Origin: Orobanche coerulescens
Lineage: Eukaryota; Streptophyta; Magnoliopsida; Lamiales; Orobanchaceae
Direction: 5' to 3'
NCBI GenBank assembly: GCA_033398695.1
Contig: CM065801.1
Span: 50,416,358 to 50,480,357, forward strand
DNA length: 64,000 nucleotides
Part shown: piece after piece, positions 38,230 through 50,971 of the stretch
Layout of the letters: every line of letters starts with the position of its first letter
How positions within the stretch are numbered: the stretch's first letter is position 1
Position numbers and translations under genes: made by a program
The notes under the pieces: model-generated
The model's input: only the letters and a program-made list of their open reading frames with translations
Database searches by the model: none
Told to the model about the DNA's origin: nothing

Positions 38230-38630
38230 TCCCCAGGCAGGCTGTTGCTGGAAGCTACTCGCTAGAGAACTGTCGAACTCCTCCAACCAAAATGACCTCA
38301 TAGAGATTATAACAGCTGGAGAACTGAACGAGCAGCAATCCTACGGTTCCGCTCCTGCCAAATGAGCCACAAAGGAGAATTGACGAAAATCATAAACATT
38401 CAAAGTTCGAAACACTTCCTCCAAGAAGGATGCCAAGCTACCCCTAAAATATGGAGGGCCTCAAATAAAATAGGTTTCCGTCCCAACAAAGACCAAATTT
38501 CTTTCACCTATTTGCATAATAAAAACACATGCCAATTGGGCTCCAAGGCCATCAAATTTGGGACATCGCGCTCCTCCAGCTTAAAGAGGGCAAATTTTAA
38601 TATCCAATTAAAACCTACATGATATTCCTT
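38230..38630 (-). pseudogene. zf-RVT/RNase H linker of a non-LTR element, 5' piece
   Basis: On the minus strand a frame reads LEPNWHVFLLCK, then EIWSLLGRKP, and later LWLIWQERNRRIAA. This is the usual order of a plant L1-type zf-RVT domain (conserved H and C, then LWxIWxERNxR). Two stop codons interrupt it. It continues at 13573-13260 beyond the inserted LTR element. Confidence 0.65.
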
Positions 38631-38639
38631 ACAATTAAA

Positions 38640-39119
38640 AGTTTCTTTTATGTAAATTACAATATTAGTTGATCTATTTTTTCCAAATGAGTGAGAATAG
38701 ATGGCTTAAAACAAGTAGTACTTTCGTTAAGATGATCAAAACTAAAACTCCGTATCTTAATTAAATTAATCTCTTCAAGTGGGACGACGGAGTAATTATA
38801 AGGTTAAAAACATCTAAACATATTTTATTTCTTACTAGCCCTTTTATAATAGGGAAAATAATTACCACTGATATCAATTTGAAATATACAGGCCCGTCTT
38901 AAAATTTTACAGGCTGTGTGCAAAATATATAACGACTATCATGACAATATACAAAAACTATGTAATTTTATAAAACAATTACAACTGAATTTGTTTATCG
39001 ATATTCTACCACAAGGTCCATATTGTGTTTATAAAGAAAAAACTAACTTTTTCTCAAAACTCTCTTTTGGAATATTCTATTCCACATAATCATAAATTGG
39101 TTTTAATGATGAGCTAATA
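38640..39119. other. AT-rich non-coding DNA
   Basis: Nothing recognisable is seen in this stretch. Confidence 0.4.
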
Positions 39120-40301
39120 ATGTTAATGATGAGTTGATGATGTTATCGATCAACGAAAACAACATTAGAACGATGCAAAACAACATAGAAGTCGAAGACG
39201 CTCGAACCGGTCTGAAAAGCAGTTCATTTTTAATGAAGCTAACATACGTAATATACTTTGTATACCGTACATAGTGAGAAGCCACCTGAAGGCAGACGAG
39301 TGCAGATGACATGATTTAACGTACGCAACCCAAAATAATTAACGTACGCTATCGGGTGAATATAACATGCGTAACATACAGGCTTTAACGTACATAATAT
39401 TATTTGAATATGAATTCAAACAAATCAACCGTTGGAAGATTCAGAGAAGTCAAAAAGGCATGCAACGGATATGATGCCTAACGTACGTAATGATGCATAT
39501 ATAACGTACGTAAGAGATCGTATTTAACGTACGTAACCGGATGATATTAACGTATGTAAAAGATGGACATAAGTCACTGGAATACTTCGTATTAAGCTTA
39601 ACGTACGTAATCGGATGATGATACCGTACGTAATCATGCTTAACATACGTAATGAATGAGCTATAACGTACGTAAAACAGACAGGAGAAGCTAACGGCTA
39701 GTTGAGAGAATTTGCCTATAAATACCAAGTCATTTGATATCATTCAAGACAACAACTCTGAGAAAATCATATATATGTTTGATATCATTGTATACACTAT
39801 CGTTGTTGTATTGGTGCTTAATTGATAAGTGTTTGAGCGTTCATACACTAAACCATACACGAGAGGAAAGATACAGATTGTAGATTGATTCGGTGTTATT
39901 AGGATCATTGATTCAACATTATTAGAATCATATCTAAATCCAAGTGAGGTTTGTCTAGTACCAATCGAAAGCTAGATAGGTTGATTCCTTGTCCGATAGA
40001 AAAGAAAAACAGTTTACCTTGGATCTACAAAAAGACAAGAGCATAATGGTTTATCTCGGACCGATAGAAGAGGAGATTGTAACGGTATCCCTCGGACCGA
40101 TAGAAGACGAGGTGTAGAGGTTGATCTTAAGCCTATAGAAAAAGATATGGATAGAGGACATAGGCGTATTTAGCCGAACCTCGATGAATCTTGTGTCGTT
40201 TATCTTCCGCAATTTAATTATGTTTCCGCAAATGCAAAAGAGTTTGAAAACTTACTCCGCGATATTATCCACTATTCTAAGTGGGATACCAATTCCTAAC
40301 A
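39120..40301 (+). mobile_element. Probable solo LTR with ACGTACGT array
   Basis: Begins TGTTAATGATG and ends TTCCTAACA (TG...CA), 1182 bp. A TATA box (CTATAAATACC) is at about 39717-39726, followed by a leader. The repeated 'CGGACCGATAGAAGA' segments at about 39990-40150 fit an untranslated LTR 3' half. No internal domain or second LTR flanks it and no TSD was found. Copia type is likely from its overall style but not proven. Confidence 0.6.
39235..39675 (+). repeat. Array of TAACGTACGTAA motifs upstream of a TATA box
   Basis: At least twelve copies or near-copies of TAACGTACGTAA (core palindrome ACGTACGT) lie in 440 bp, for example at about 39317, 39337, 39479, 39502, 39523, 39599 and 39663. 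The last unit ends about 45 bp before the TATA box at 39717. Confidence 0.88.
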
Positions 40302-40368
40302 CTCTTTTCCAAGAGTACAAACAAATCTACTATAATATTACTGCTATTATCATCCCGAACTAAAAAAG

Positions 40369-40946
40369 TAGGGCTATAAACGAACAGAGCTGTTCGCGAA
40401 CAAAGCTCGGCTCGGCTCGGTTCGTTAAGAACTCGAGCTCGTGCTCCAACACAAAAATTTGTGCGTTAAGAAAATGAGCTCGAGCCGAGCTTGGGCATGT
40501 GCGGCTCGAGCTCGGCTCGAGCTCGGTTCGGCTCGTTAAGCTCGATTAATAAATATATTTTTAAATTTATTTTAATAATATTTATATATTATATTATAGA
40601 TTAATAATTTTTTAAATAATTTTCATATATTAAAATATTAATTTTTATATATATTTAAAAAAATATAATTTTTAATGATTATTTTAAAATTTTTATTTTA
40701 AATAATTCAAATATATTATTTAAATAATTTAAAAATATATAATTATTCATAATGACAGCTCGCTCGAGCTCGAGCTCGACTCGGCTCGAGTTGTTCGCGA
40801 ACAGCTCGAGTTCGACTCGTTTTATTAACGAGCTCGAGCTCGAACACATTTTTTGTGCGATAACAAAGCTCAGCTCGTAAGGAAAAAAATTGAGCTCGGC
40901 TCGTTTAGATCAAAACTCGGCTCGGCTCGATTCGTTTACAACCCTA
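40369..40946. mobile_element. hAT-type miniature element with GAGCTCG-rich arms
   Basis: Terminal inverted repeats TAGGGCTATAAACGAA and TTCGTTTACAACCCTA, and a perfect 8-bp TSD TAAAAAAG (40361-40368 and 40947-40954). Both arms are packed with GAGCTCG/GGCTCG motifs around an AT-rich centre. 578 bp, no coding capacity. Confidence 0.88.
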
Positions 40947-41183
40947 TAAAAAAGAAATGACCACACCCACTAGTGCTTGAGTTGTCTTAATATTCGGGAC
41001 AAATAATATATATATATAAGTATCTATGATATAGAATATATATAAGTAAATTTTGAGTCCCTTTGAAAATCATGGACCCTGTACGCTAGCACATTTTATG
41101 CACCTTCATAAACGGCGCTCGAAGTATATACCACCTTTGCTACCATTTGGGATGAGAGTACTGTACATTTCCCTCCTATAGTA

Positions 41184-42239
41184 TGTTGGAAAGAAGAGGA
41201 AAGGACTTCTTTGGGCAGCCCAATTGAGAGGCAATCGTGAGTGGACCCGACTATGAGTTAATATCGGGACTTGGTTGAAATACGTAGTACTCTGCAAAAG
41301 GTTTCCAAAATATGTAAGAACACTCAAACTGATTGAGGTGTGAATGAGATATAATGTTTCAAAGTGAGCTCTTTGGAAGTAGGTTTGTGATGTTATCCCA
41401 CATTGAAAAAAATAAAAAGAATCGTGTGTATATAAGGTGATCTGCACAAACTCTTGTTCCAACAATAAGTGGGACATGAGTGGATGTGGGACTGGGGCCC
41501 CCTTGCGCACACACAGACGCACGCTGCTGCTGCCGTCGTCCATCCGTCCGACCTACTCAACTCGACTTGGTTTGATTCGATTTGGGCAAAACATCTCGGC
41601 GTCTCGAAGGGACAGTTATATTTCTACGAAAATTTTATTTGGCAAAAATTCATTTTGCTAAACCGTCTCAATCATAAAATCCAAATTTTCCCGATTAGGA
41701 TAAATATCAATTAGATTGATTATCGTCGAGTTAATATATTAGGATAACTATCGAGTTAAAATATATAGATTAGGATAAGTGTCAAAGAAACCAATCCTAA
41801 TCGATTTAGAGTTCCTCCAACACATGTCTATCTCTCGTCTTCACCTATAAATACCGACTCAGAGGGGTACGAATTAAAAAGGATCTTCTGCGTTTTGTTT
41901 TCGAGCTCTTACAGTTTAATTCCCTTCTTCGTTTTCTTCTCGATTCTTGGACGTGTCGGTGATAGTATACAAATTTTAGTCTAGTTCACTAACGGTGCAG
42001 TGATAATCAAATCAGTGCATTGAGATGTTATTTTATCTTGGGAGGCAGACGCTATACACCGAGATGTTATTTTATCTTGGGAGGCAGACGGATCTTCTGG
42101 ACTCAACATCTACTTCCTTTTGATTTAGTCATCTGCAAATATTTAATTTTGCTAACGCTTTATTTGCAGGGTTTTTAGTTGAATAAATTGTCTATTCAAT
42201 TTTCTACTGTTTATTCAAGTATTCAATATTTTGCCAACA
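41184..42239 (+). repeat. 5' LTR of the decayed copia element
   Basis: Resembles the split 3' LTR at 50029-50445 and 58595-59294 over most of its length; it ends TTTTGCCAACA. The first 35 bp of the 3' LTR have no counterpart, so the start at 41184 is approximate. TATA candidates are at about 41428 (GTATATAAGG) and 41849 (CTATAAATACC). A 37-bp tandem duplication at about 42023-42090 is absent from the 3' LTR. Confidence 0.8.
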
Positions 42240-42340
42240 ATCTTAAACCAGATTTGTTTTTATTTACTTGATTAAACAAATCTTTTTAAAAAGTTTAATA
42301 CCGTAATTGATGTTTCAAACTCTAAAACACCCTTCTGTCT

Positions 42341-45300
42341 ATGGATGTATCTACAGACGATTCTGGAGGTGCGCCTAAGAACAATGATTCGAGTCCAGTG
42401 AAGACTTCTGATTCGTTTCAATCAACCATGGTGTTTACGTTCTGGTGAACCATGCTGAGAAACCGAAAAAGTTCAACGACGCGAACTTTGAGAGATTGCA
42501 ATAGAAGATAATGTTCTATGTGACCACTCTAGACTTGTCCCGATTCCTCAAAGAAGAGGCAACGAATTATGATGAGGACAATGACCAACAAATCTTGATG
42601 GCCATTGATGCTTGAAAAACTTCTGACTATTTATGTCGGAATTATGTGATGAATGGCCTTGCTGATTCGCTATACAATGTGTATGCGTTGCTAAATCAGC
42701 CAAGGAATTATGGTATTCACTAGATCATAAGTACAAGATCGAGGATGTCGGTGCTAAAAAATGGATTGTTGGGTGGTTCCTTGATTATAAAATGGTGGAT
42801 TCCAAGACTGTGGTCAGTCAGGTGCAAGAGCTACAAGTGATCATTCATGAGATCCATGCTGAAGGAATGATCATTAGTGAATCCTTCCAAGTGGCTGTTG
42901 TGATTGAAAAGCTGCCCTCGACTTGGAAAGACTTCAAAAATTATCTCAAGCATAAGTGCAAGAAGATGAGCATGTAAGATCTGATCGTTAGACTTTGCAT
43001 TGAGGAAGACAACAGAGGATCACAAAAAAGGTAAATGCTGTTGTGGCAAAGGCCAATGTTGTGGAAACAGGACAGACATCCAAGAAAGGCAACAGTAAAA
43101 AAGGAACCAAGTTGGGACCTAAAGGAGGAATTACCAAAAAGAAAGAGAAATTTCTTGGATAGTGCTACAATGGTGAGAAGATGGTCATAGGGCATCTGAT
43201 TGCAGGCTGTCAAAAAAACCGAAGGAGAAAGATGGTAATGCAGCACATTTGATTACCGAACAAGTGGAAAATCTTGACCTATGTGCTGTGATCTCTGAAG
43301 TGAACTTATTTGGCTCAAATACCAAGGAGTGGTGGGTTGACACTGGAGCAACTAGGTATATATGCGCCAACAAGACAATGTTCTCTTCCTTGGAAGAAAC
43401 AGATGCCGGTGAAAAATTGTTCATGGGAAATTCTGCAACTTCAACTATCTTGGGTGAAGGCACGGTGATCTTGAAGATGACGTCTGGAAAGGAAATGACT
43501 CTTAAACGTGTGTTGTATATGCCTGATATTCACAACAACCTTGTTTCTAGTTCCTTGTTAATTAAGCATGACTTTAGATTAGTTTTCGAGTCTAATAAAG
43601 TTATTTTGTCAAAGAGTTATATGATTATTGGCAAGGGCTATGAGAGTCATGGGCTGTTTAAACTCAGTGTTATGATATAAAAAGTAATGAAATAAAGAAT
43701 TCTTCTGCTTACTTGCTTGAGTCTCCTAATTTATGGCATACTAGATTAGGACACATTAATTTTAATGTAATGCGTAGACTAATTGCATTAGAACACACAC
43801 CAAAGTTTAAAATTGATTTAAACCACAAGTGTGAAACTTATGTAGAGGCAAAATCAACTCGATCTCTATTTCGACACGTGGAAATAAGCACCAAACCTTG
43901 AGAGTTAATATACATAAACCTATGTGATTTGAAATTTGTTCGAACTAGAAGTGGAAATATATATATTTATTACTTTTATATATGATAGTACTAAATATTG
44001 CTATGTATATTTGCTTAAAATTAAAGACGAAGCCATAAAGAAGTGCATTCTTTATAAAATGGAAGTTGAAAATCAAATGAATGCAAATATAAAAGTATTA
44101 CGGAGTGACCGTGGAGGTGAATGTATGGAACCATTCAGCGAATATTATTCACAACATGAGATTATTCATGAGATCGGTGCCTTATATGCACCACAGTCAA
44201 ATGGTGTGGCTGAATGAAAGAATCGCATTCTAAAAGAAATGGTGAATGCTATGTTTCTAAATTCAGGTCTATCGCAAAATGTGTGGGGATAAGCCATCTT
44301 AATGGCGAATTATGTTTTAAACAAGATATGCCGTAAGAATGGGGATAAAACTTCTTATGATTTTTGGAATGGAGTCAAACCTTCCTACAATTACATGAAA
44401 GTGCGGGCTGTGTAGCAAAGGTGCTGATACCTACACCTAAGAAAGTCAAAATAGGCCCAAAAATAGTTGACTGCATTTTTATTAGATATGCACACAACAG
44501 CAATGCCTATCGATTTCTTGTGCACGAATCTAAAGTGCCTGAGATTCACAAAAACATAATTATGGAATCAAGGAACACGTCATTCTTTGAGAATATCTTT
44601 CCTTGTACGAGTACAAGTGAATGCCTTATCTCATCAGAAAAGACTTATGAGCCAATGGATGAAGATAATGAATACCAAAGAGTAGATAATGAGGATGAAC
44701 ATAGAAGGAGCAAATGACAAAGGACGGAGAAATCTTATGGACCAGATTCTTTGCCTATTTGCTTGAAAAGGAACCTCGGACTTATAAAGAAGATGTAAGC
44801 TCAAATGATGGACCTCTATGGAAAGAGGCTATCAAAGATGAAATTGATTCGATATTACATAATCATACTTGAGAACTAGTGGAATTACCTCCAAAATGTA
44901 AGCCACTAGGAAATAAGTGTATTTTCAAGAAGAAGACGAAGGATGGAGCTATTGATAAGTATAAAGCTAGACTCGTAGTCACGGGCTACAACCAACATGA
45001 GGGTCTAGACTATTTAGATACTTATTCTCCTCTAACGAGAATAACTTCCATCCGGATGATACTTGCTATTGCTTCATTACGAGGTTTAGAAGTCATCAAA
45101 TGGATGTTAAGATTGCCTTTCTTAATGAGGACTTAGATGAGGAAATCTATATCGATAATCCAAAGGGTTTTTGCCCCTGGACAAGAAAGGAAAGTCTGCA
45201 AGTTGGGGAAATTATTGTACAGATTAAAGCAGGAACCAAAATAGTGGCATGAAAAGTTTGATCATGTTATGTTAAGTGGTGGATTCAAAATTAATGCTTG

Positions 45301-46297
45301 TGATAAGTGTGTATATGTGAAGGACACAATAAATGGCTATGTCAACTTGTGTCTATACGTAGATGACTTGCTCATTACTGGTAGTAATGAAAGAGTAATC
45401 AAGTCTACCAAGGACATGTTGAGGTCGAGATTTGACTTGAAAGATGTGGGACTCACAGATGTGATTTTAGGGATTAAGATCACACGAACATTGAAAGTTC
45501 TCATGCTGAGTTAAGCCCATTACATGGATAAAATTCTTGAAAGATTTAACAAAGATGACTCTGGCACAGCCAAAACGCCAGTGGTTATGACGTTAAGACT
45601 ATCCAAGAATAAGAGTGAATGAGTATCTTAACTCGAGTAGTCTCGCATAATAGGAAGTATGATATACTTAATGAGCTGTACAAGACCAGACATAGCCTAC
45701 TCAGTCAGTATACTAAGTAGATACACGAGCAACACCGGAAAAAAGATCAATGGAAGGCGATAATAAGGGTACTAATATTTAAGGGGTACTCGTGAGTATG
45801 GGCTGCACTATACCAGATATCCAACGGTACTTGAAGGATATAGTGATGCAAATTGGATTCTGATATAAAAGACTCAAAGTCAACAGTTGGATATGTATTC
45901 ACACTAGTTCGTGCAGCAGTGACATGAAAATCTTCAAAACAGGCACTTATATCCTGGTCCACGAGGGAATCCGAGTTTATAGCCTTAGACAAATGTGTAG
46001 AAGAGGGAGAATGATACACCATTTTCTAGGAGATATTTCAAAATGTGCAAAGCCTGTGACCGTAATATAATTCATTGCGATAGTCAATCTAAGATTAGCA
46101 GGGCACAAAGCGCAATGTATAATGGTAAATTTCGTCATATAAGGAGGAGACATAATACAATTAGACATTTTCTATCAATAGGGTTTAACACTATTGAATA
46201 CGTGTCGTCAAAGGATAACACTGCAGATCCGCTAACCAAAGGGTTATCAAAAGACCTTGTTGATAAATCATCAAAAAGAATGGGTCTATTGCCATGA
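42341..46297 (+). pseudogene. Copia gag-pol, many stops and frameshifts
   Basis: Starts MDVSTDDSGG at 42341 and is broken early by a TGA. The gag-like part (42480-43030) has a UBN2-type [11 protein letters not shown]. The protease has WWVDTGAT (about 43330). The GAG-pre-integrase has LWHTRLGHI (43733). The integrase keeps LRSDRGGEC and APQSNGVAE, then hits a stop at 44215. RT keeps CIFKKKTKDG, then YVDD (45356-45367). RNase H ends near DPLTKGLS (about 46228) with a stop at 46295. All expected domains are present in order but none is in one continuous frame, so it is inactive. Confidence 0.9.
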
Positions 46298-46399
46298 TTT
46301 AATGGTTTTGTGGAGGATACCCAACCTAAGCTGACTAGAGATCCCAAGATCTAGGTTCATCATGGGACAACCAATTCATAAAACTGGGAACGATCACTG

Positions 46400-46411
46400 G
46401 GGGGGGGGGGT
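46400..46411. repeat. Poly-G run
   Basis: About 12 G residues in the copia untranslated region downstream of RNase H. Confidence 0.8.
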
Positions 46412-47071
46412 ACCACAAACCTACCTAATCCTAGGATGAAAATAGTGATACCCGTAGGAAGAGGTTAAGCTTATGCTTTTAATGATTCCTAATTCGACAA
46501 TATATACTCGTATTGAGTAAAATACGGATTTACTCAAAATACTTAAAGGAATTACCTATGTTGGAGTGATTGTAATATCCGCAGTTTTGATTTTTCGGTA
46601 TTTTTTTTTGCCGTAAGTCCATCATAGCGACTCCTTTGTGACCGTTTCGTCATTCTGAGAATATTTAATTCTGCACTTTTTTTCATCCGAGTTCGTTTCG
46701 GTATCGTTTTGTTGAGTTCCGTGTTCTTAATCACCTTTTTCGCACTTGAGTTCGGTTCTTGCGAATCTCGTCCAAAACTGTTGTTTCGAGTTTCTCGTAA
46801 GTTCATTTACTGTTATTATTCATGTTGCGAGTTTTAGATTGGTGTTTTGATCGTGTATCGTGTATTTCGGATATTTTGGGCCATTTTCATTATTTCCAAA
46901 GTTTGGGATAGTTACTTTCTGTTGTCGAATTTCGAGCCATTGGGTGGTCGGAATTGTGTGTTCTCTTAGCGCTTGGATTCGTCTTTGCGAGTACTTCGTA
47001 ACCATATCTTCAATTCATATTCAGGTTCGGGTTTCGGGGTCGTCCGGGCCGTCGGAGTGGCCACGGCTGAG

Positions 47072-47306
47072 TCACGGCCGTACTTCTTGGAGCAGGGCCT
47101 GGCCTGGCCGAGTTACGGCCATAAGGTGCCGATTACGGCCGTACGTGCTCGGCAGACATGGCTGGACGAATGCCGATTACGGCCGTAAGGACCTACCGGG
47201 TACGGCCGTAAGTGCCGAGTTACGGCCGTAAGGCCCCTGTCGGTTACGGCCGTAAGCGATCGGCAGGTGCTGGGTGGATTTTGACGAATGCCGGTTACGG
47301 CCGTAA
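47072..47306 (+). repeat. Palindrome array in E3, TTACGGCCGTAA
   Basis: Eight units, of which those near 47177, 47220, 47244 and 47295 keep the complete or nearly complete 12-bp palindrome TTACGGCCGTAA. The last ends about 12 bp before the TATA-like CATATATAGG at 47317-47326. Confidence 0.9.
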
Positions 47307-47314
47307 CCCTATCG

Positions 47315-47327
47315 GCCATATATAGGC
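47315..47327 (+). promoter_or_regulatory. LTR core promoter of E3
   Basis: CATATATAGG directly follows the last TTACGGCCGTAA unit. A leader with a CT-rich start follows. Confidence 0.6.
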
Positions 47328-48239
47328 AGTGACCGGCCAGACCTCATTTTTGTCACATTTCTTCACCCGGGTGCGGCTGGCGACGGGAAGAATCGGGGAG
47401 TGGAACTTTTGGTTGATTCCACTCGATTTCTAAGCGTTTTTGAGGATTCTTGTCGATTATATCAACATCAAATCCTTGTTCTTCGTCAGATCGAGGTAAT
47501 TTCTTGAAATCTCCTAGAATTTGATTTTCGGGATTTCTTCTTGATTTTCATTGTTCATACGAATTTGATGAATCAGTTGATGCTAGTGAACATTATTAAT
47601 CGTGTTCTATGGATTGTATATCCATATTTTTTATTCGTTCAACCCGATTGATGATTCTTAGGTTCGTGAGGAACTTTGAACATTTAGTGTTCGATTAAAT
47701 ATCTCAAAGAGTTTCTTTCGGTCGTTGTGTTGATTTCGATTGATATTGTGATATTGAATGAATTGTATTTCATTCAAGGTTGTTCGAGTACTTGTGTTTA
47801 TCGGAGGACGCCGTTCGTTGTTCGTGGAAGGATTTCATCACCTTCGGTTGAGGTAAGTTTTATACTTGTACTAGTCAATGAGATTAATGTTATCATATAT
47901 GTGTATGAACGTGTTGTATCATTCCGAGACTTAGTCTCTTCATAAGTTCATTGATATTAGGGGATCGTTCGATACGATACTCTTCGGAAATTATGCCAAA
48001 TGTTTATTATCATTCATTAATGGCCGGTTCAAGGCATTGGGATACTCGTTGTTAATGTTATTGTCGATAGCCGGTTCGCGGTATCGATGTATCGATTGTT
48101 GTTGTTAATATTGATGTCGATCTAAGACATTGTTGTAATCATTGTTATTAATGTTGGCGTCCTGTCATTCATGTTGTATTGGTCGATTAAAGGCATTCGC
48201 GTATTCGTTCTCATCTTCGTCGTCGGTAACCGATTAAAG

Positions 48240-48600
48240 GTGCCGAGGCATTCATTGTATCATTGTTATCGATTGGCCGTTCTAAGATAATCGAGGTACT
48301 CAATCATTCATTATATCATTGTTATCGATTGGTCATTCTAAGGCAATCGAGGTGCTCAATCATTCATTGTATCATTGTTATCGATTGGCTATTCTAAGGC
48401 AATCGAGGTACTCAATCATTCGTTGTATCATTGTTATCGATTGGCCGTTCTAAGGCAATCGAGGTATTAAATCATCCGCTGCATCATTGTTATCGGTTGG
48501 CCATTCTAAGGCAATCGAGGTATTGAATTGGGGCTGTCGAGGATAGTTCCCATCCATTGTGCCGTTATCGATTGACCATTCTAAGGTAATCGAGGTATTG
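48240..48600 (+). repeat. Tandem repeat in E3, about 58-bp units
   Basis: About six units share ATTGTTATCGATTGGCC, TTCTAAGGCAATCGAGGT and CTCAATCATTC-type segments. The later units diverge. Confidence 0.85.
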
Positions 48601-48762
48601 AATTGGGACCGCCGAGGACGGTGTCCATCCGTGAGTCATCATTATCGTGTTGGCCGACTCAAGACAGTACACTATCATTCTGGTTAATTCGGTAATCTTT
48701 GAATTTTGGTCGCTTTTGTTATTGTGACCTTCCGGGATTGTGTTTCGTGGCCATATGTGTGG

Positions 48763-49115
48763 ACTTTTTAGTCGGGCACACTATGGTCATGTGTATATGC
48801 GGGACTTCGGACACATTTAGACTGTGCACACGGTAAAGTACCTCCGTGAGACTAATTAGGCAAAGTTGCGGGTATATATGCGGGGTTCCGGACACTCGGC
48901 TACTTGTGCACTCACACATTCCATTCAAGCATACTATGATAGTCGGGCACACTATGGTCATGTGTATATGCGGGACTCCGGACACATTTAGACTATGCAC
49001 ACAGTAAAGTACCTCCGTGAGACTAATTAGGCCAAGTTGCGGGTGTATATGCGGGGCTCCGGACACTCGGCTACTTGTGCACTCACTCATTTCATTCGGG
49101 CATACTGTGATACTC
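48763..49115 (+). repeat. Tandem duplication in E3, about 175-bp units
   Basis: Two units share GTCGGGCACACTATGGTCAT, ACACATTTAGACTxTGCACAC and GGACACTCGGCTACTTGTGC. They differ at only a few positions. Confidence 0.9.
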
Positions 49116-49719
49116 ACCATTCAACTCTAATACTTAATTCATTCATTATGATTCATCTTCACGTAATTCATTGTGATTCATGTTTAATTCAGTTCTGGTT
49201 TGGTTCATCTTCATGTAATTCAGTGTGATTCACATCTAATTCAGTTCTGGTTTGGTTCATGTCGTGTAATTCATTGTGGTACTCTATGATTATGATTCGC
49301 CGTTGGGCACTCATGTTCTAACCTGTTGAATAGGTATTAATAGTATGCCGTGGGCATAGTGTTTCACGAATGCTCGGTTCTTACCTTGTTTTGATGATGA
49401 CGACGAGGCATTCGAGCGATACTAGTCCGAGTTGTTCATGTTGGCCAGTCAGTTGGAATGTTCTCCAGTTTGTCAGTCATTGTCATTATGTATTACCCGA
49501 GCAGATGCTCGTGGATGTTGCTGTATTTTATTTTTGGCTATGTAGGCCCATCGTTGTCGTTGAAATTCCTTATCGGAATATTGTGTCGGATATCATGGCA
49601 GGGACTATGATTTTCCCTTGTTGTTTAATTTAATGTATTTTAGTCGTGTTCGCCTGGTGGATCTCCTGGCCTGGGGTCTACGGCACTGTAATAACCCAAT
49701 AGGATTTGGGGGTGTTACA

Positions 49720-50028
49720 ATGAAGAGGGGCGCTTCAAAGGAGAATTGCAAGGCATAATTCTTAAAAACTCTCGCAGAACCAAGATGATGTCCATGGCCA
49801 AAACGGACACAATAATGAGAACATAATAAATTAGGGAGGGCCATTGTGAGGGATATACGATCACTTACACAAGCGGTCGGACAGTTCAAAGCCACGAAGT
49901 CATATTGTCTAGCCAGTAAGGTAAATATATCCTTTCGAGGGAAGGTTCAAAGAGCATATTCTACCTATCCCATGCAATGCATAACCGCAGTAACTATCAC
50001 CAAGTTAAATTCCGTGTCTGGCATGTGC
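49720..50028 (+). other. Copia internal 3' untranslated DNA after E3
   Basis: Continues the copia element between the E3 insertion and the 3' LTR start at 50029. No coding frame. Confidence 0.6.
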
Positions 50029-50445
50029 TGTTGGACCATCAATCTCATTCATGTGGGGGATTATTGGAAAAAAGAGAAAATGGCTGCTTTGGGCAACCCA
50101 CTTGAGAGGAAATTTTGAGTGGGCCCGACTACGAGTGAATGTCGGGACTTGGTTGGAGTACGTAGTACTCCACAAAAAGTTTCCAAAACATGTAAGAACA
50201 ATCAAAATGACTGAGGTATGAATGAGATATAATGTTTCAAAGTGAGTTCTTTGGAAGTGGGTTTGTGATGCTATCCCACATTGAAAAAAAGTAAAAAGAA
50301 TTGTGTGTATATAAGATGATATGCACACTCTTGTTCACAACAACAAGTGGGACATGAGTAGATGTGTGACTGGGCGTCCCTCGCCACACACACACACGCC
50401 TTGCCACGGTCCGTCCGACCGACTCGACTCGGTTTGGTTCAGTTA
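50029..50445 (+). repeat. 3' LTR of the copia element, first part
   Basis: Begins TGTTGGACC and matches 41184-41550 apart from the first 35 bp. It is cut by E4 at 50446 and continues at 58595-59294, ending TTTTGCCGACA. Confidence 0.8.
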
Positions 50446-50971
50446 TGTAATACCCGTAATTTCGATTTCCGGTAATTTCTTTTTTTTCGGCGGAAGTCCG
50501 TTTTGATGACTCGCTCATGACCATTTCATTATTCTGAGAATGATTAATTCTACACTTTTTGACATCCGAGTTCGTTTCGGTGTCGTTTTGTTGAGTTCCG
50601 TGCTTTTTAGCGACTTTTCCGCACTTGAGTTCGATTCTTGCGAATATCGTTCGAAACTGCTGTTTCGAGTTTCCCGTAAGTCCGTTTAACTTTGTTAGAC
50701 GTTTTGTGAACTTCGGTTTGGTTATTCAATCACGTATCGTGATTTTTGGGCGTTTTGGGCCATTTTATAATTTACCCAAAGTCGTGGGTATCCACATTCG
50801 TAATTGTTGTCTTGACCCTTTTTATGATCACATATGAGTTTGGTTAGAGCTCAAGCTCTTAGTATGATCTTATTCTAGAGCTTTCCGTGCGTATCTTGAA
50901 CTTGGTGTTCCGATCGGAGGAATTTGTTGTTATGTCGGCTTTGAAACCTTTGTCTTTGTCCTTCTGAGTTG

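Larger units (their letters stand above)
46571..49719 (+). mobile_element. E3: solo LTR of the large-LTR family
   Basis: 3149 bp, TGTAATATCC...GGGGTGTTACA. The first about 250 bp match the LTR heads of E1, E2 and E4 (for example ATCCGAGTTCGTTTCGG and TTTTGTTGAGTTCC). Only one LTR is present. The flanks (GTGAT and ATGAA) do not form a TSD, so it may be a product of recombination between elements. Confidence 0.82.

Noticed and set aside
42341..46297. Caulimovirus-type or other viral polyprotein
   Set aside because: Domain order (protease, integrase, RT, RNase H) and LTRs are those of a Ty1/copia retrotransposon. No movement or coat protein is seen.
46860..47231. Open frame across the TTACGGCCGTAA array in E3
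   Set aside because: It arises from the repeat and spans the putative promoter. No protein feature.
48719..49120. Repeat protein on the minus strand in E3 (133 codons with internal repeats)
   Set aside because: It is the tandem 175-bp DNA duplication read in one frame. No start context and not conserved in relatives.
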